A stretch of 64,000 bases of DNA, from the NCBI GenBank assembly GCA_949825065.1, contig OX463859.1, forward strand, positions 23,267,847 through 23,331,846. The letters are read 5' to 3'. Position 1 is the stretch's first letter; every line of letters begins with the position of its first letter. The notes below the pieces were generated by a model, which made no database searches, was not told where the DNA came from, and saw only the letters and a list, made by a program, of their open reading frames with translations. The position numbers and the translations under genes were made by a program. Origin of the DNA: Odontocerum albicorne (taxonomy: Eukaryota; Arthropoda; Insecta; Trichoptera; Odontoceridae). Below, one piece after another: positions 32,594-44,290 of this stretch.

Positions 32594-33257
32594 TGTGACG
32601 CGGCTCGCCTCAGCAGCTTCTAAAGGGGCAAGTCCTCTTTGATCTCAGGAGTTCGTTGGATTATTTAAATTCTGAGTAACTCTCTCTCAAATCTTATGTC
32701 AGGATGAGGGGGGCAATTAAAAAAGAGATATAACTTTAAAAAAACAAGAAGTTTATTGTAATTTATCTGATTCAATCAAAAAAAAAACCTTGAGCGTAAG
32801 CTCGAGGAAAAAAAAAGTTTTAAACTCGGTTCCCGAATCGCGGATCGAAGGTTGTTTTGTGATAATTCAAACAAAGGGGTATAGAATAGCAATTTCCTAC
32901 AGCAAGGACAGGGCAGAAGGTCCCGTCCACGAAATCAGCATTAAACACAAATAAAGGATATATTCATCCAAAATTGCAAGATGGAGTCCTGAAGCGTCTA
33001 TATATGCGGCAGGGAAACGCAGCGAATAATTCTGGTAGCTATCAGCCTGATGAACAGCGCAGGTCGTATTCAGCGTGAGGAGCGTGAAGGAGATCCATCC
33101 AGCAAAGCGTCCCGAATGGAAAAAAGCCTGGGGAGCTCGTGCTCCCCCTTTTAAAGACAATCGCGGGGGAGGGGAGAACTATTCCCATCCCCTTAGTAAC
33201 ACACGTGGCGACAAACTATGCACCAAAACGTGAAAATAACCCGCGCTAGGTATAACA
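32594..33257 (-). mobile_element. Possible LTR-like element
   Basis: This 664-bp stretch is richer in G+C than its surroundings. On the minus strand it begins TGTTATACC and ends GCGTCACA (TGT...ACA), with TTTAAAAGGGGG and later CAATAAACTTCTTG, as in an LTR. I find no target-site duplication and no second copy, so this is tentative. A CCTCGAGC...GCTCAAGG hairpin followed by a T run lies at 32786-32815 (minus sense). Confidence 0.3.
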
Positions 33258-34189
33258 TTCCAGAAGGAAGCCTTCTCGGAATCATACCTGAGTGTCCCAG
33301 ATAACAAGCGGTGTTTTGAGACTTCGGCAGAACGATTAAGAGATTTTATTCCCCTACTTTTAACCGTTTGTATTTTATAATATTTTAACTTCTATATTTT
33401 TAAAACAACACTTAGTGAGTCATCGGTCTGGACTCGCGATTTTTTTAAAAATAAAACATATCGAGAATTTACAGTACCGAGGATGTATACATATGCAATT
33501 TATCAAATATAGTCCTCACAATTGAGTCATGTTATTTCATAATATCTTTAATTTGGTGGCACAAATCATCATATGTTAGTTTGTGTGGATTGCCTATTTA
33601 AAAAAAAGTTGGTCGGTGTAATTGAATAAAAGATGGAAGTCAATCAAGTCAGATTAGTTTTTATTACTTTCCGAAACCAACCGTTGTCAACGTCTGTTAA
33701 CAATATAAGAGAATAAATGGACATGAACTTGACATTAGATTAGTTAATCTGCGTTACGATTCTCATAGTAATTTTACTATTTTATATTGTGTTCTACTCA
33801 CTCAATGTAAATTTTTTTCAAATATCTGCATTTTAAATGTCCAATTTGCTCATTTTTACCATAGCAAAACTCCACTTTATTCGTGAGAAAAAGAACTATA
33901 AATAATATCATACAATGTGCAATATGGAGATCAAGCGGTGGGAATTGAACCAGATTTAAATTAATAAATAAACTTCACAGCGCATTCATTCATTTGAATA
34001 GTATTCTTCAAAATACAATATATTAAATGGTTATTCGGGCATATTGAGGTGCGTGGCTGGAAGACTATTTCTTCATCGAGTTTAGAGCCACTGGAGCGAG
34101 CACGAAACTCGTAGTTCGTCATCGCACGTATATAATGAGACAACACTTGCATACGTCTAGCGTGTACATATTGTTATCAGGGCCCTTTT
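33258..34189. other. Unassigned DNA
   Basis: No gene recognised. GGGAATTGAACCAGATTT at about 33940 could be a SINE scrap. Confidence 0.35.
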
Positions 34190-34440
34190 ATTTTTAGGTC
34201 ACACGTGGAATCAAACCCAAAACAATCGGATAGGACCCAAGCGTTTTACCGTCAACTAATATCCTTTGTGGTACCATTTCTCTTAGAATTTTGTCAACCA
34301 TATGTAGTTTGATACTATTATAGAATTAATAGACGTCTTATCGAACGGATAATTCATGTTATTTTCGTTATACTCGTAAGCTAACAGACTTCTTGTATCG
34401 AATCCCGGGAAAAAAATCTGACATGGATTTCAAATAAAGC
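34190..34440. repeat. Two decayed tRNA-like SINE heads in opposite orientation
   Basis: The minus-strand head reads from 34285 down to 34198 (B-box-like GGGTTTGATTCCACG). The plus-strand head ends with GTATCGAATCCCGGG at about 34396 and an AAAAAAATCTG body. Confidence 0.45.
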
Positions 34441-34492
34441 ATTCTTTCCCATTTCTTCATCAGCTCTTAGTCAAAACTTTGCATCAGTGTTG

Positions 34493-34660
34493 ATCCTCAG
34501 TGAGATACAGGCAAAAGCCTAGTTTACCAGGGATACGACAAATGAAAGGCGACAAACCCAGATCCATTAAAATAATGTATGTCCAAATTAAATTACCTGT
34601 TGTTTTTTCGCAAATTATGTATATTTCTTGTCATGTGTAATAATAAATAGAAAAAAAATG
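34493..34660 (+). mobile_element. LINE 3' tail fragment
   Basis: CTCAGTGAGATACAGGCAAA to CTTGTCATGTGTAATAATAA, the same tail as 18900-19060, very well conserved. Confidence 0.8.
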
Positions 34661-35689
34661 TTGATTTATTTTAATTGTTTTTTTTCTTTCACAATCGTGC
34701 TGTATGAAAATCCGATTCTTCCCTTAAGAAATTGTAGAAAAAAGAGTAATTTATATTTTTCTACGCAAACAAATCACTTGAACTAACGACACGAAAACAA
34801 ATGTTCATGATAGTAGTCCATTGGCTCTTCAGAAACCTCAATTTTTACATGCAGTGTCATTTCTGCACCAAGTCTTTTCATCAATTATATTTACCAACAA
34901 TCATATCAAATTTATCTTAACACCACAAATTACACAGATATCATTTTTCATAATCGCTTTATGATTAGACATCAAATTGAATACGTAGATCTTAAATCTG
35001 AATCAATGTTGAGTAGTAATTGTATTACAGCAAATGTTCCTTTCCCAACATTTCATGGTCGTTTCTCTCGTCGGTTGATGGCCATGACCATGACCGCTTC
35101 ATACAGAAACGCCTGATTCAAAAGATTAGCATTTATTGTGTCTACAATCCCGGGAAACTTTCTGGTTCCCGGGAAATTTTAGATATTTTTTTTTAATTAA
35201 GAATTTAAAAAAATGGTTTTTCATCCTCCAGGAAAACTTTTCTTACAATCACTACCTAAATTTCTTTCCAAATTGCTATTGAATAAAAAAAAACAAAATT
35301 TTATTTGTTTCTTTAGCACATCTTTTGAAATTTAGGAACAATAATGTACCAAATATTTAATGTGATATATTAAAAAACATGACTTTTTTCGTTTTTATTG
35401 ACAATAATTCTCAACCAGCTGTTTGTTAATTTGGTACTAATTTGACTGAATTCCCCGATTCAAATATTTTTACAAATTTTATGAACAAAATACCATGAAT
35501 CTTATTTTTTTATTATTTTTCATTTTCGGAAACTTTCAAAATTCTAGAAAGTAACATTTGACTTAGAATAGCTTGATTGCAGAGGCAATCAAGAAAAATA
35601 ATATATTTCGAGAGTATGTTTTTTGCCAATTTAACTTAAAAAAGCTGAATAAATGCTATAGAAATTAATACACTGGGTAAAAATATGTG
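34661..35689. other. Unassigned AT-rich DNA
   Basis: Nothing recognised. Confidence 0.35.
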
Positions 35690-35880
35690 ACAGAATATGA
35701 AAAGCATTGATTAAGGATTAATGCGACCTTTAGGCTGATGTACTAAGTAAGATGAGAAGAGCTTTCTGAAATGGTTTGGGCACGTAGAAGGAATCAATGG
35801 GGAAATACTAACAAAACAAATATACAGTGCAAACGAGAGTGAAAGGGGTGGTACAATAGCGCACAATACCATAAAGAAAA
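35690..35880 (+). mobile_element. RTE-like LINE remnant
   Basis: AAGATGAGAAGAGCTTTCTG, ATGGTTTGGGCACGTAGAAG and AAACAAATATACAGTGCAAA match the FGHVE and TKQIYSA parts of the family. Confidence 0.65.
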
Positions 35881-37194
35881 AAGGGTTTTAACAAAACCAA
35901 GTTTTACTCCGTGAGAGAGGTCTCTTTCTCCAGATCAGTCAAATAAATGAGATTAAAGAAAATTAAATATCAGCACTCATACTCCCATCCCTAGAGCAGC
36001 CAAAATGCCGTAGGTATGATTTCACACCAAAATTATATGGTCATGAAATTGGAATACCTCAACTATGGGTTGATTTGCATACATTTACAGTTAGTTATCA
36101 ATTCGCTCCAAGATATTTTCAAAAATCTTACCAGCCTTTGTCTAAACGAGAACTTAAGTACGAATAAATATTGCTTTAGTTTTCTCAAAACACAAATACG
36201 TATCATTCTTATTCATATTTGTTTGAAACATTTAAAATTGAGAAGGAAATAAATTAGTATTTTTTGTCAATCTTGGTTTATTTCTTGATCCAAGGAGGAA
36301 AACAGTTGTTGCCGCAAACTTGAGAGAAAAACTACCTAGAAACTTTAAAGACAGTCTTCATTGATCTTATTATCACACGCCATAATAAGGCCGTCATAAT
36401 ATAAAACACTTGTTAAAAATTGTGTATATCAACAGCCAGGAAACTACCGTACGCGCACCACAAGTGGTACGCGAGCCTCAGTTATGTTGCAAGCGAGCAA
36501 GTATGTTAAGCGTTAAATTACAGAAGTTTCATGAAACTTCAATAAAATTTATAAAAACGTGCTAAAGTCAGCTTGCACCAATGATATTTATGGAGATTAC
36601 CTAGAATTATCCAGTCAAAGGAATAAAATGCATTAAACTACAAAAATTTGCTCTGCTAACCTGGGTAACACTTATACAATTTTTAACTTATCAATTTAAA
36701 CTGGTTAACGCGGTGATTATCCGGATTAACTATACCAACTCAAATTCCCTGATATATTAATAACACAATGAGTAAAGAGGGTAGGTGTTGGTGTCCACAC
36801 TATAAATATTTACTTATAAAGTGGCAGAGGGTTGAAAAGGATGATGAAAGGGATACTGCGGTGGTACACCACTCCATTATGAGGTACAATTTAAAAAAAA
36901 TTAGCCCCTGGTGTAGACGATTAATTTAACGTAACTATTGGTCAATATAATTGAGGAATTTCTTTTAAAACTTGATACAAAGATTACACTTAATGTAAAA
37001 AATAAAGATTCGATGTTTTTAAAGAGTTTTTCGTATTGTTCATAATTTTGTTTGTTATATATATTTTTTTTGCGAAAAAGTTTTAATACCTTTCCATTCT
37101 TTATCTCAAAGATGGGTCCAGATTATCTTAGAATGTGATCATAAAATAAAAAAATTGCTACCCTCAAAAGACTTCTTGAAACTGTCCAAGATCA
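35881..37194. other. Unassigned DNA
   Basis: Short frames only; no repeat recognised. Confidence 0.35.
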
Positions 37195-37400
37195 TCCTTC
37201 TCTACTGTCAGCCAGTGGCCTAGTTAGTAACACGCTGATCTTCCACCCGGGAGTTTCGGGTTCGATTCTCGGTGGTATAGGAATTAACAAAAAAAAGATC
37301 CTGGTCTGGATAAAGAGTTCGTCTGGTAACAATTGATTTAGTGTTGTTGCCTGCCCCCGTTGGTACAAATTATATTATGTGAGATGACGAATTGTGAGTT
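37195..37400 (+). repeat. SINE family 3
   Basis: AGTGGCCTAGTTAGTAACAC (A box) and GGGTTCGATTCTCGG (B box) form the head. A body with GATCCTGGTCTGG and GAGTTCGTCTGGTAACAATT follows. A second copy is at 46300-46460. Confidence 0.7.
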
Positions 37401-37529
37401 TTGAATATATAATTCAGTGGTTCCAAACTCCATGGCTTGATTAATGAGACAGAAGACAATTTTGTCTCCCGTCCACTCTCTTTAATATTTTAACGATGTT
37501 ACTTCAGCGATATTGAGGCACACTATAGA

Positions 37530-37590
37530 GTTGGTGTTGTTAATCCGTGTTGTTAATCCGTATTGTTAATCTGTGTTGTTAATCCGTACA
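37530..37590. repeat. Short tandem repeat, GTTGTTAATCCGTGT type
   Basis: About four units of 13-15 bp. Confidence 0.7.
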
Positions 37591-38129
37591 TATATTCATA
37601 TACTCGTACATAAAATTTAAAACTGATAAAATTATTTAAGAATCTATCTTTTGTTTTGAGAACCCTGAACATATTTCATGATCTTTCGTAGCGTGGTACT
37701 ATGGATTTTTTTCGGATAAGTAGAAAGTTCTCATCTTAACTACTTCGGGATTTTACTTTCTATCGTTGTGTAGATTACCAGTCAATGCTTCAAACGAATT
37801 TGCACATTAGCATTAAAAAGCATCACAAATTATATTACTAGTTTCCTACATTACGTTCCATCTTAATCTCACCTCTACTAAAAGAAATACTATATGTTTC
37901 CATAAGAAAAATATAATCCCTATTCATATTATGCTAAACGAAATGAGTGGTGTATATATTACCAGAAAGAAAGAAAAAATTTGCGTTCCTATCGAATCTA
38001 ATGGAACAATATTTTTAATACATTATTTTTGGTAGAAATGAATTTCATTTAAACAAGAAAGTTATCTAAAACCAAGATAGTTGTCAAGGGACAGCAGTCA
38101 GTGTTAGGTTCTGATTAAACATAAATAAT
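37591..38129. other. Unassigned DNA
   Basis: Nothing recognised. Confidence 0.35.
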
Positions 38130-38790
38130 ATTTTTTTATTTATTTACAATATTTAACACTTTTATTGTTAATACAATCTGTCGCGCTTATTGCCAGGTGG
38201 CAATTTCTTCCAACCAACCAGACAAAAGTAAATTAAACTAGTTACGTCGTCGCATAAATCATTTAAATGACTATCCATCCCCACGAAATCCATAAACACA
38301 TACGTGAGCATATGCCCACGAACCCCTCAAAGACGGACCATCACCCGAACATTCTTTTTCATATAAAGTGAGATATTATCAATCAAAAGGAAAGGAAGGG
38401 GCGGTGAAGAGGAAAGGAAAAGAAAAATCAAGAATGAAACACGTTATTTTACTGACTAGAAATTAAGATTTTTTTCAGTCGCTTCTTAAAGCATGCCAAG
38501 GACGGAGCGAGTCTTATATTGGTTTATAACTAATTCCAGAGTCTCACTGCATGGACAGTAAAGGACGACGTAAAAAAAGAGGAGCGGTGAACTGGAAAGG
38601 TCAATAGACAATCTCTGTTTGAGCGTAGGTCTAATCCATGATTGGAAAGACGCTGAAAATTTTCGGCGATATAAGAGGGGGTGGCGGGACAGTTGAGGTT
38701 ATTATGCAATAGAGACAGTATGTGAATTTGGCGTCTATTCCTAGCATTCAACCAGTTCAATGCCTTCTGGTATAAAGTTATATGATCGTA
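38130..38790 (-). mobile_element. LINE 3' end whose tail matches SINE family 1
   Basis: On the minus strand the reverse transcriptase C-terminus (38449-38790) is followed by about 310 bp of 3' UTR. This ends with TCTGGTTGGTTGGAAGAAAT, the hairpin TTGCCACCTGGCAA, TAAGCGCGACAGATTGTAT and an A-rich tail. The last 70 bp match the tail of the tRNA-headed SINEs at 57000, 50060 and 63700. It is 5' truncated. Confidence 0.8.
38449..38790 (-). pseudogene. LINE reverse transcriptase C-terminus
   Basis: RRQIHILSLLHNNLNCPATP, then VHRSSFFTSSFTVHAVRLWN, then two stops and LACFKKRLKKIL up to a TAA read at 38449-38451. This is the standard last domain of Jockey/CR1-group reverse transcriptases. The polymerase core is not present. 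A second, more decayed copy is at 47406-48110. Confidence 0.82.
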
Positions 38791-39131
38791 CTCTTTTACA
38801 TGTTAATTTAAGTTTATCATTGAGGTTTTTAGTTTCGTATCAACCCCTATTCAAATTATTTTGAAATGAGTTATTCTAAATCGCAAATAACCATGTTTTA
38901 TTAGAATTTGATTTTCTTAAATAATCATAATTTTTTTTTTCTTCTAAAGAGTCTTTCAAATTGAACAGTTTTTTAATTCTTGGATAAAACACAGATGGCA
39001 TCGTGAACTTGCCTGGGTTTTGTGACATTTAAGAAGTGTAATATATAACATTTATAAAAAATTGAATCGTGTACAATACAACAACGGGTTCAAATCGTTG
39101 AATTATTTTATGTATTGAAATCTCCAGAAAC
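38791..39131. other. Unassigned DNA
   Basis: Nothing recognised. Confidence 0.35.
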
Positions 39132-39383
39132 AGTGATGTTAAGTGGCCACCAAGATCATGTGATGTGACGCCGTTGGACTATTTTCTCTGGGGTTACGTG
39201 AAAAGCCAGGTCTATAAGAATGACCCCCAATCAATTCCTGAGCTGAAGGGCGAAATTATTCGCGTTATTGGTGAGCCAGGACCGCAATTACGCCAAAATG
39301 TCATCGAAAATTTTGACAAAAGAGTGGACATCTGTAAAGGTGCAAGAGGTGGACATTTGGCGGAAAATGTTTCTTGTGTTTAA
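39132..39383 (+). pseudogene. Tc1/mariner-superfamily transposase, C-terminal fragment
   Basis: KWPPRSCDVTPLDYFLWGYV is the third-acid region of an IS630/Tc1/mariner transposase, in which RSCD replaces the usual RSPD. ELKGEIIRVIGEPGPQ, NVIENFDKRVDIC and GGHLAENV then complete the usual C-terminus. The N-terminal two thirds are missing. AATAAAAAG follows at about 39411. Confidence 0.82.
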
Positions 39384-39629
39384 ATGACATGCATTATACT
39401 TCAATGACCAATAAAAAGTTTTTTGAAATCAAAGCAAATTGTGTGTTTTATTCAAGAATTTAAATTTAAAAACCCGCTCAATTTGAAAGACCCTTTAAAA
39501 ATGTTTCCATTCAGTTTTCCCCCAATATTTAATAAACTAATAGCACGATAACTTCCACATTCCGTTCTCGCATCTTTTCCTATACATGTTACATAGACCT
39601 ACGTAGTCAGAATATGTGTATTACATTAT
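39384..39629. other. Trailing sequence of the transposase fragment and unassigned DNA
   Basis: The stretch 39400-39500 is probably the 3' end of that transposon. I could not pair it with a 5' inverted repeat. Confidence 0.35.
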
Positions 39630-39632
39630 TCT

Positions 39633-40097
39633 TTGGTCAGAAGTCATTTGAAATATAGCTCTATAACATGGGCGCCAGCAGAGATTACGTATTCACTCAT
39701 GCTAGAAAGGGTTCAGAAAAGATGTATCCGTTATCTCTACATGAGAGAGTATGGATATTATCCCTGGCTTTATCCAACTGTCTTCTTACTGGGGATGCTT
39801 AGTTACAGATCATTAGAGAGTGGAAGATTTCTGGGTGTCCACTTTTTTTTATTGCTCAGGGGTAATTTAGTTAACCCATCCGTCCTGAACAGTCTTGCAT
39901 TGTATGTTCCGGATAATTACGAGTATTTGAGACAACTCACCCATATATTATTCTATCAACCTATACGTCGATCCAACCTGCCTTTGGAGATGCCGATAGG
40001 TAAAGCAATTACACGTTTTAACCGTGTGTGTCCTCATATAGACGTATTTCATATGTCACTCAGCTCCTTCAGGAAACATCTCTTGAATTTAGTGTAG
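39633..40097 (+). pseudogene. LINE reverse transcriptase C-terminus
   Basis: VRSHLKYSSITWAP and LERVQKRCIRYLYM, followed by MLSYRSLESGR, FLLLRGNLVNPSVL and a FNRVCPHIDVFHMSLSSFRK end, are the region after the polymerase domain in Jockey/R1-like LINEs. The frame (154 codons) has no stop, but it lacks the catalytic core and a genuine start codon. A related, frame-shifted copy is at 51036-51834 on the minus strand. Confidence 0.82.
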
Positions 40098-40134
40098 TAC
40101 TTGAAATAATTCAATTTTTTATATGATATTATCT

Positions 40135-41155
40135 AGCATGCTACATTTCGTCATAGTGTTTTTGTATTATAACATATACATTTCTACAATAGTTTTTGTA
40201 TTATAACATATACATTTCTACAATAGTTTTTGTATTATAACATATACATTTCTACAATAGTTTTTGTATTATAACATATACATTTCTACAATAGTTTTTG
40301 TATTATAACATGTACATTTCTACAATAGTTTTTGTATTATAACATATACATTTCTACAATAGTTTTTGTATTACAACATATACATTTCTACAATAGTTTT
40401 TGCATTATAACATATACATTTCTACGATAGTTTTTGTATTATAACATATACATTTCTACAATAGTTTTTGTATTATAACATATACATTTCTACAATAGTT
40501 TTTGTATTATAAAATATACATTTCTACAATAGTTTTTGTATTATAACCTGTACATTTCTACAATAGTTTTTGTATTATAACATATACATTTCTACAATAG
40601 TTTTTGTATTATAACATATACATTTCTACAATAGTTTTTGTATTATAACATATACATTTCTACAATAGTTTTTGTATTATAACATATACATTTCTACAAT
40701 AGTTTTTGTATTATAACATATACATTTCTACAATAGTTTTTGTATTATAACATATACATTTCTACAATAGTTTTTGTATTATAACATATACATTTCTACA
40801 ATAGTTTTTGTATTATAACATATACATTTCTACAATAGTTTTTGTATTATAACATGTACATTTCTACAATAGTTTTTGTATTATAACATATACATTTCTA
40901 CAATAGTTTTTGTATTACAACATATACATTTCTACAATAGTTTTTGCATTATAACATATACATTTCTACGATAGTTTTTGTATTATAACATATACATTTC
41001 TACAATAGTTTTTGTATTATAACACATACATTTCTACAATAGTTTTTGTATTATAACCTGTACATTTCTACAATAGTTTTTTGTATTTTAACATATACAT
41101 TTCTACAATAGTTTTTGTATTATAACATATACATTTCTACAATAGTTTTTATGGT
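40135..41155. repeat. 34-bp minisatellite, about 29-30 units, with higher-order structure
   Basis: The unit TTTGTATTATAACATATACA plus TTTCTACAATAGTT repeats at exactly 34 bp. Marker variants recur in the same order: ACATGTACA at 40311 and 40855 (544 bp, 16 units), then TATTACAAC, then TGCATTAT with TACGATAG, and AACCTGTAC at 40547 and 41057 (510 bp, 15 units). A block of about 16 units was therefore duplicated and then lost one unit. Confidence 0.95.
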
Positions 41156-41265
41156 ATAAGTCTTAAAATGTTGAACTGTTTGATGCATGTTTTTTTGTAC
41201 TTGTTATGTTTGATCCTTGTACGAATTAAGGAAACCTGTAATGTACAAAGGACCTGAAAAAATAA

Positions 41266-41865
41266 ATCACTAAATGGAGTTTAATAAATGAAGTTTTACA
41301 GAGACTATCACTGTACTTCTCCGATCTTTCGGCGTACGAACAAGTTCTCAAAACTTCTTAAAAACGGTATCAATATTTTTTTTATCTTGGTCACCTCCTC
41401 CGCAATAATTTTCGAACTCATTCCGTCGTACCTTTGGCTCTTCTTTTTATTTAATATCATATTTCTCTGAATAATTCTCACATGCTAAAATTAGCTGTCA
41501 TTTTTAAATTGATCTATGATACTGACATTAATGACTTATGATCTCCGAAACGAAATAATTTATGCTTTCCCTCTCACTTTCGAAGACCTGCATTGTTCAG
41601 AGTAGATACATAAAAAAATAATAGTCCTGAATATGCCAAGACTGTAATATGGTAATAACTAACTCAGATGTGGAAATATTTTGTTCAAAGCTATCAGGGC
41701 TTAGGAGAATTGTGATTGAATGAACGAAATAGTGTATGTGTATTTTACACCACCTGCATATTTTATTTATTGATGACAATAATACAATAGTTAAAGCATT
41801 TTCATTTACTTGTTGTCATGACGAAGTTGTATATAAAATGAAGCGGTAATTGAAATTTTAATCGT
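41266..41865. other. Unassigned DNA
   Basis: 60-codon frames on both strands; nothing recognised. Confidence 0.35.
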
Positions 41866-42420
41866 TGATTTTGTTTAAATACGATGATTTTGTATTATAT
41901 TCGTGTTTATTGATTAATTACCCATAAGTGTTTGTAGTATAAACAGTGGTAAATGGGATTTGAATAGTTAATTTTGTTTAAATATGATGGTTTTGTTTCA
42001 TAGTAGTGTTTATTGAATAATCACCTATAAGTTTTTGTAGTATGAGAAGTAGTAAATGGGATTTTAATAGTGGATTTTGTTTAAAAATGATGATTTTGTT
42101 TTATACTCGTATTCATTTGTTAATAACCTATAAGTGTTTGTAGTATGAGAAGTAGTAAATGGGATTTTAATAATGGATTTTGTTTTACACTCGTATTCAT
42201 TTATTAATCACCTATAAGTGTTTATAGTGTGAAAAGTGAGAATGGGATTTTAATAGTAGATTTTGTTTAAACATGATGATTTTGTTTTATACTAGTATTT
42301 ATTGATTAACCACCTATAAGTGGTTGTAGATGATTAGTGGTAAATGGGAATTGTAGTATGATTAGTGGTAAATAGTTTATATTGTTTAAAAAATATAATT
42401 TTGTTGTGTAATACATTGAT
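41866..42420. repeat. Degenerate tandem array, about 105-bp units
   Basis: About five units share GATTTTGTTTAAAWATGATG, CCTATAAGTGTTTGTAGTAT and AGTGGTAAATGGGATTTTAA, with internal deletions. Confidence 0.85.
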
Positions 42421-42449
42421 CAATTGATTTTCCTCCAATAAGCGATTTT

Positions 42450-42870
42450 GATGCAATTTCTGCTAATCACAAACTGGTATGGGTTGATTGAAGTCACCAC
42501 AAACAGCTTATTTGGAGGTCGGTTTTCGTTATGGGGTATGATGTTGATTACAGTCACCACAAACTGGTATGAAGTTGATTAATGTCCCCACAAACAACTT
42601 ATTTGGAGTTCGGTTTTCATCGTGGGGTATGAGGTTGATTACAGTCAACACAAACTGATATGAGGTTGATCAAAATCTATTCGATTCGAATATGGGGTTT
42701 GAGGTTGATTACAATCACCACAAACTGGTATGAAGTTGATTAATGTCCCCACAAACAACTTATTTGGAGTTCGGTTTTCATCCTGGGGTATGAGGTTGAT
42801 TATAGTCAACACAAACTGATATGAGGTTGATCAAAATCTATTCAATTCGAATTCGATTTTCTGACTATCA
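42450..42870. repeat. Degenerate tandem array, about 161-bp units
   Basis: AAACTGGTATGAAGTTGATT occurs at 42561 and 42722. Each long unit is itself made of shorter GGTATGAGGTTGATTACAGT themes. Confidence 0.8.
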
Positions 42871-43190
42871 TCCTGCAAACTTAAATTAATATAACCCAAC
42901 TAAATGTGAATTTAACCAGACAACCTTCAAACGAAATTATTGTCACCCAACATAATATCTATTTAGCCTCATACAACCTACAAACTTAAATAAATGTTAC
43001 TTAGGTCAATCTATTGATCATCACAAAGATTGCAAACTCAAATTAATATTAAACAAGCTTAATATGTATTGAGCCCCACACAACCTGCGCAAATTCGAAT
43101 AACCTTGCTTAATTTCGGTTTAATCCCTCATAACCTGACAACTCAAATAAATGTATCCCAGCTAATTATCAACTGAGCTCCATCACCTTC
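42871..43190. repeat. Very degenerate tandem array, about 50-60-bp units
   Basis: CCTGCAAACTTAAATTAAT-like words recur about every 50-60 bp with AACCCAACTAAAT-like spacers. About six units. Confidence 0.65.
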
Positions 43191-43539
43191 GACCCAGAAA
43201 CCACCAGTGGTCACTAGTTCAAGATGGTGAGAGGGAAATTAAACACTCTTCCTATGTATTTTTTGTTGATGTTTAGAATGTATGGAGACACGGGCTTGAG
43301 CGATGGCCGCCAATTCCTTGTGTATTTACTTACCATTTGTAAAGATCATTAAACAAGCAATCCGACACATCCGCCTTTTATCTTGCAAACTACGAGAAAA
43401 GATGGAGGAATCTTTAAAGTAGTATTGTTAAATGTTTATTTAGTAAAGGTTTTGATTGTGTTTTTATTTAATGCGAAAACAATAAAATATTGAATGTCAT
43501 TACACAATTTAAAATCTTTATAGAAAAATATCGAAGGAA
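43191..43539. other. Unassigned DNA
   Basis: Nothing recognised. Confidence 0.35.
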
Positions 43540-44290
43540 ACTTAATACATGTGTGAAAAACGGAAGATTAGAACAAGCTGAAAAATTCTTCTATTTAGAT
43601 AGTATTATCTCAGATAATACGAGTAAAAATGTTACGAGGGATATCGAATGACGTGTTGCGACAGAAAACAAAGTCAATAAGGTGCTTAAACATATTAATT
43701 TATCATTAATATTTTTTACAAAAGTCAATGAGTCAATTGGGCACTACAAAATAGTTATTAATTTGAACCGAACACGGTCAAAATTTGCTAAGTTGATAAT
43801 TGACAACAGTATTTTAGTGTCAATTTTGATTAGTAGGAGTAAAACGTGGACGTGGAAAAATATTGAAAGGATCAAATAAATGTTGTATAATTGCGTGTTC
43901 TGAGAAGAATACATGGGGTAACAATGTATGATAGAATACGGAATAAAGTGATTAGGAAGGGATGTATACTCAGGCTGTTGATTGTTGAGTAAGATGAAGA
44001 GAAGCACTCTGAGATGGTTTAGGCATGTAGAATGACTGAATGAAGAAAGACTAACAAAACAGATATACAGTGCAAAAGTGAGTGGAAGGTATGAGAGAAG
44101 AAGACTTAGAAAAATATAGTTAGATCAAGTGAATAATATTTTAAAAGAAGGAATTGTAGAAGTCGAAGAAATCGTAGGAGTTGTATGAGAAGTGTATGGA
44201 TGTAAAAGAAACGAAGAATGTGGGTCGAGATAGGAAAATCTGACACTCCGTTCTCTCTGCTTACTCTGACAGGTAAATGTCGTGTAATGC
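43540..44290 (+). mobile_element. RTE-like LINE, longest 3' remnant in the window
   Basis: With frameshifts and stops the frame runs through RLEQAEKFFYLDSIISDN, SKTWTWKNIERIK, KMKRSTLRWFRHVE, EERLTKQIYSAKVSGRYERR and LDQVNNILKEG to the SAYP-type end at about 44270. This shows that the scattered short copies come from one reverse-transcriptase family. Confidence 0.82.

Larger units (their letters stand above)
39630..41265 (+). mobile_element. 5'-truncated LINE with a minisatellite inside its 3' UTR
   Basis: The ORF end (39633-40097) is followed by a 3' UTR. From 40135 to 41155 this is occupied by a 34-bp tandem array, and it resumes with ordinary UTR and AAAAAATAAATCACTAAATG at about 41256. 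The array thus sits inside the element. Confidence 0.7.

Noticed and set aside
40135..41155. CRISPR-like regular array
   Set aside because: There are no unique spacers; it is a head-to-tail minisatellite in a eukaryotic genome.
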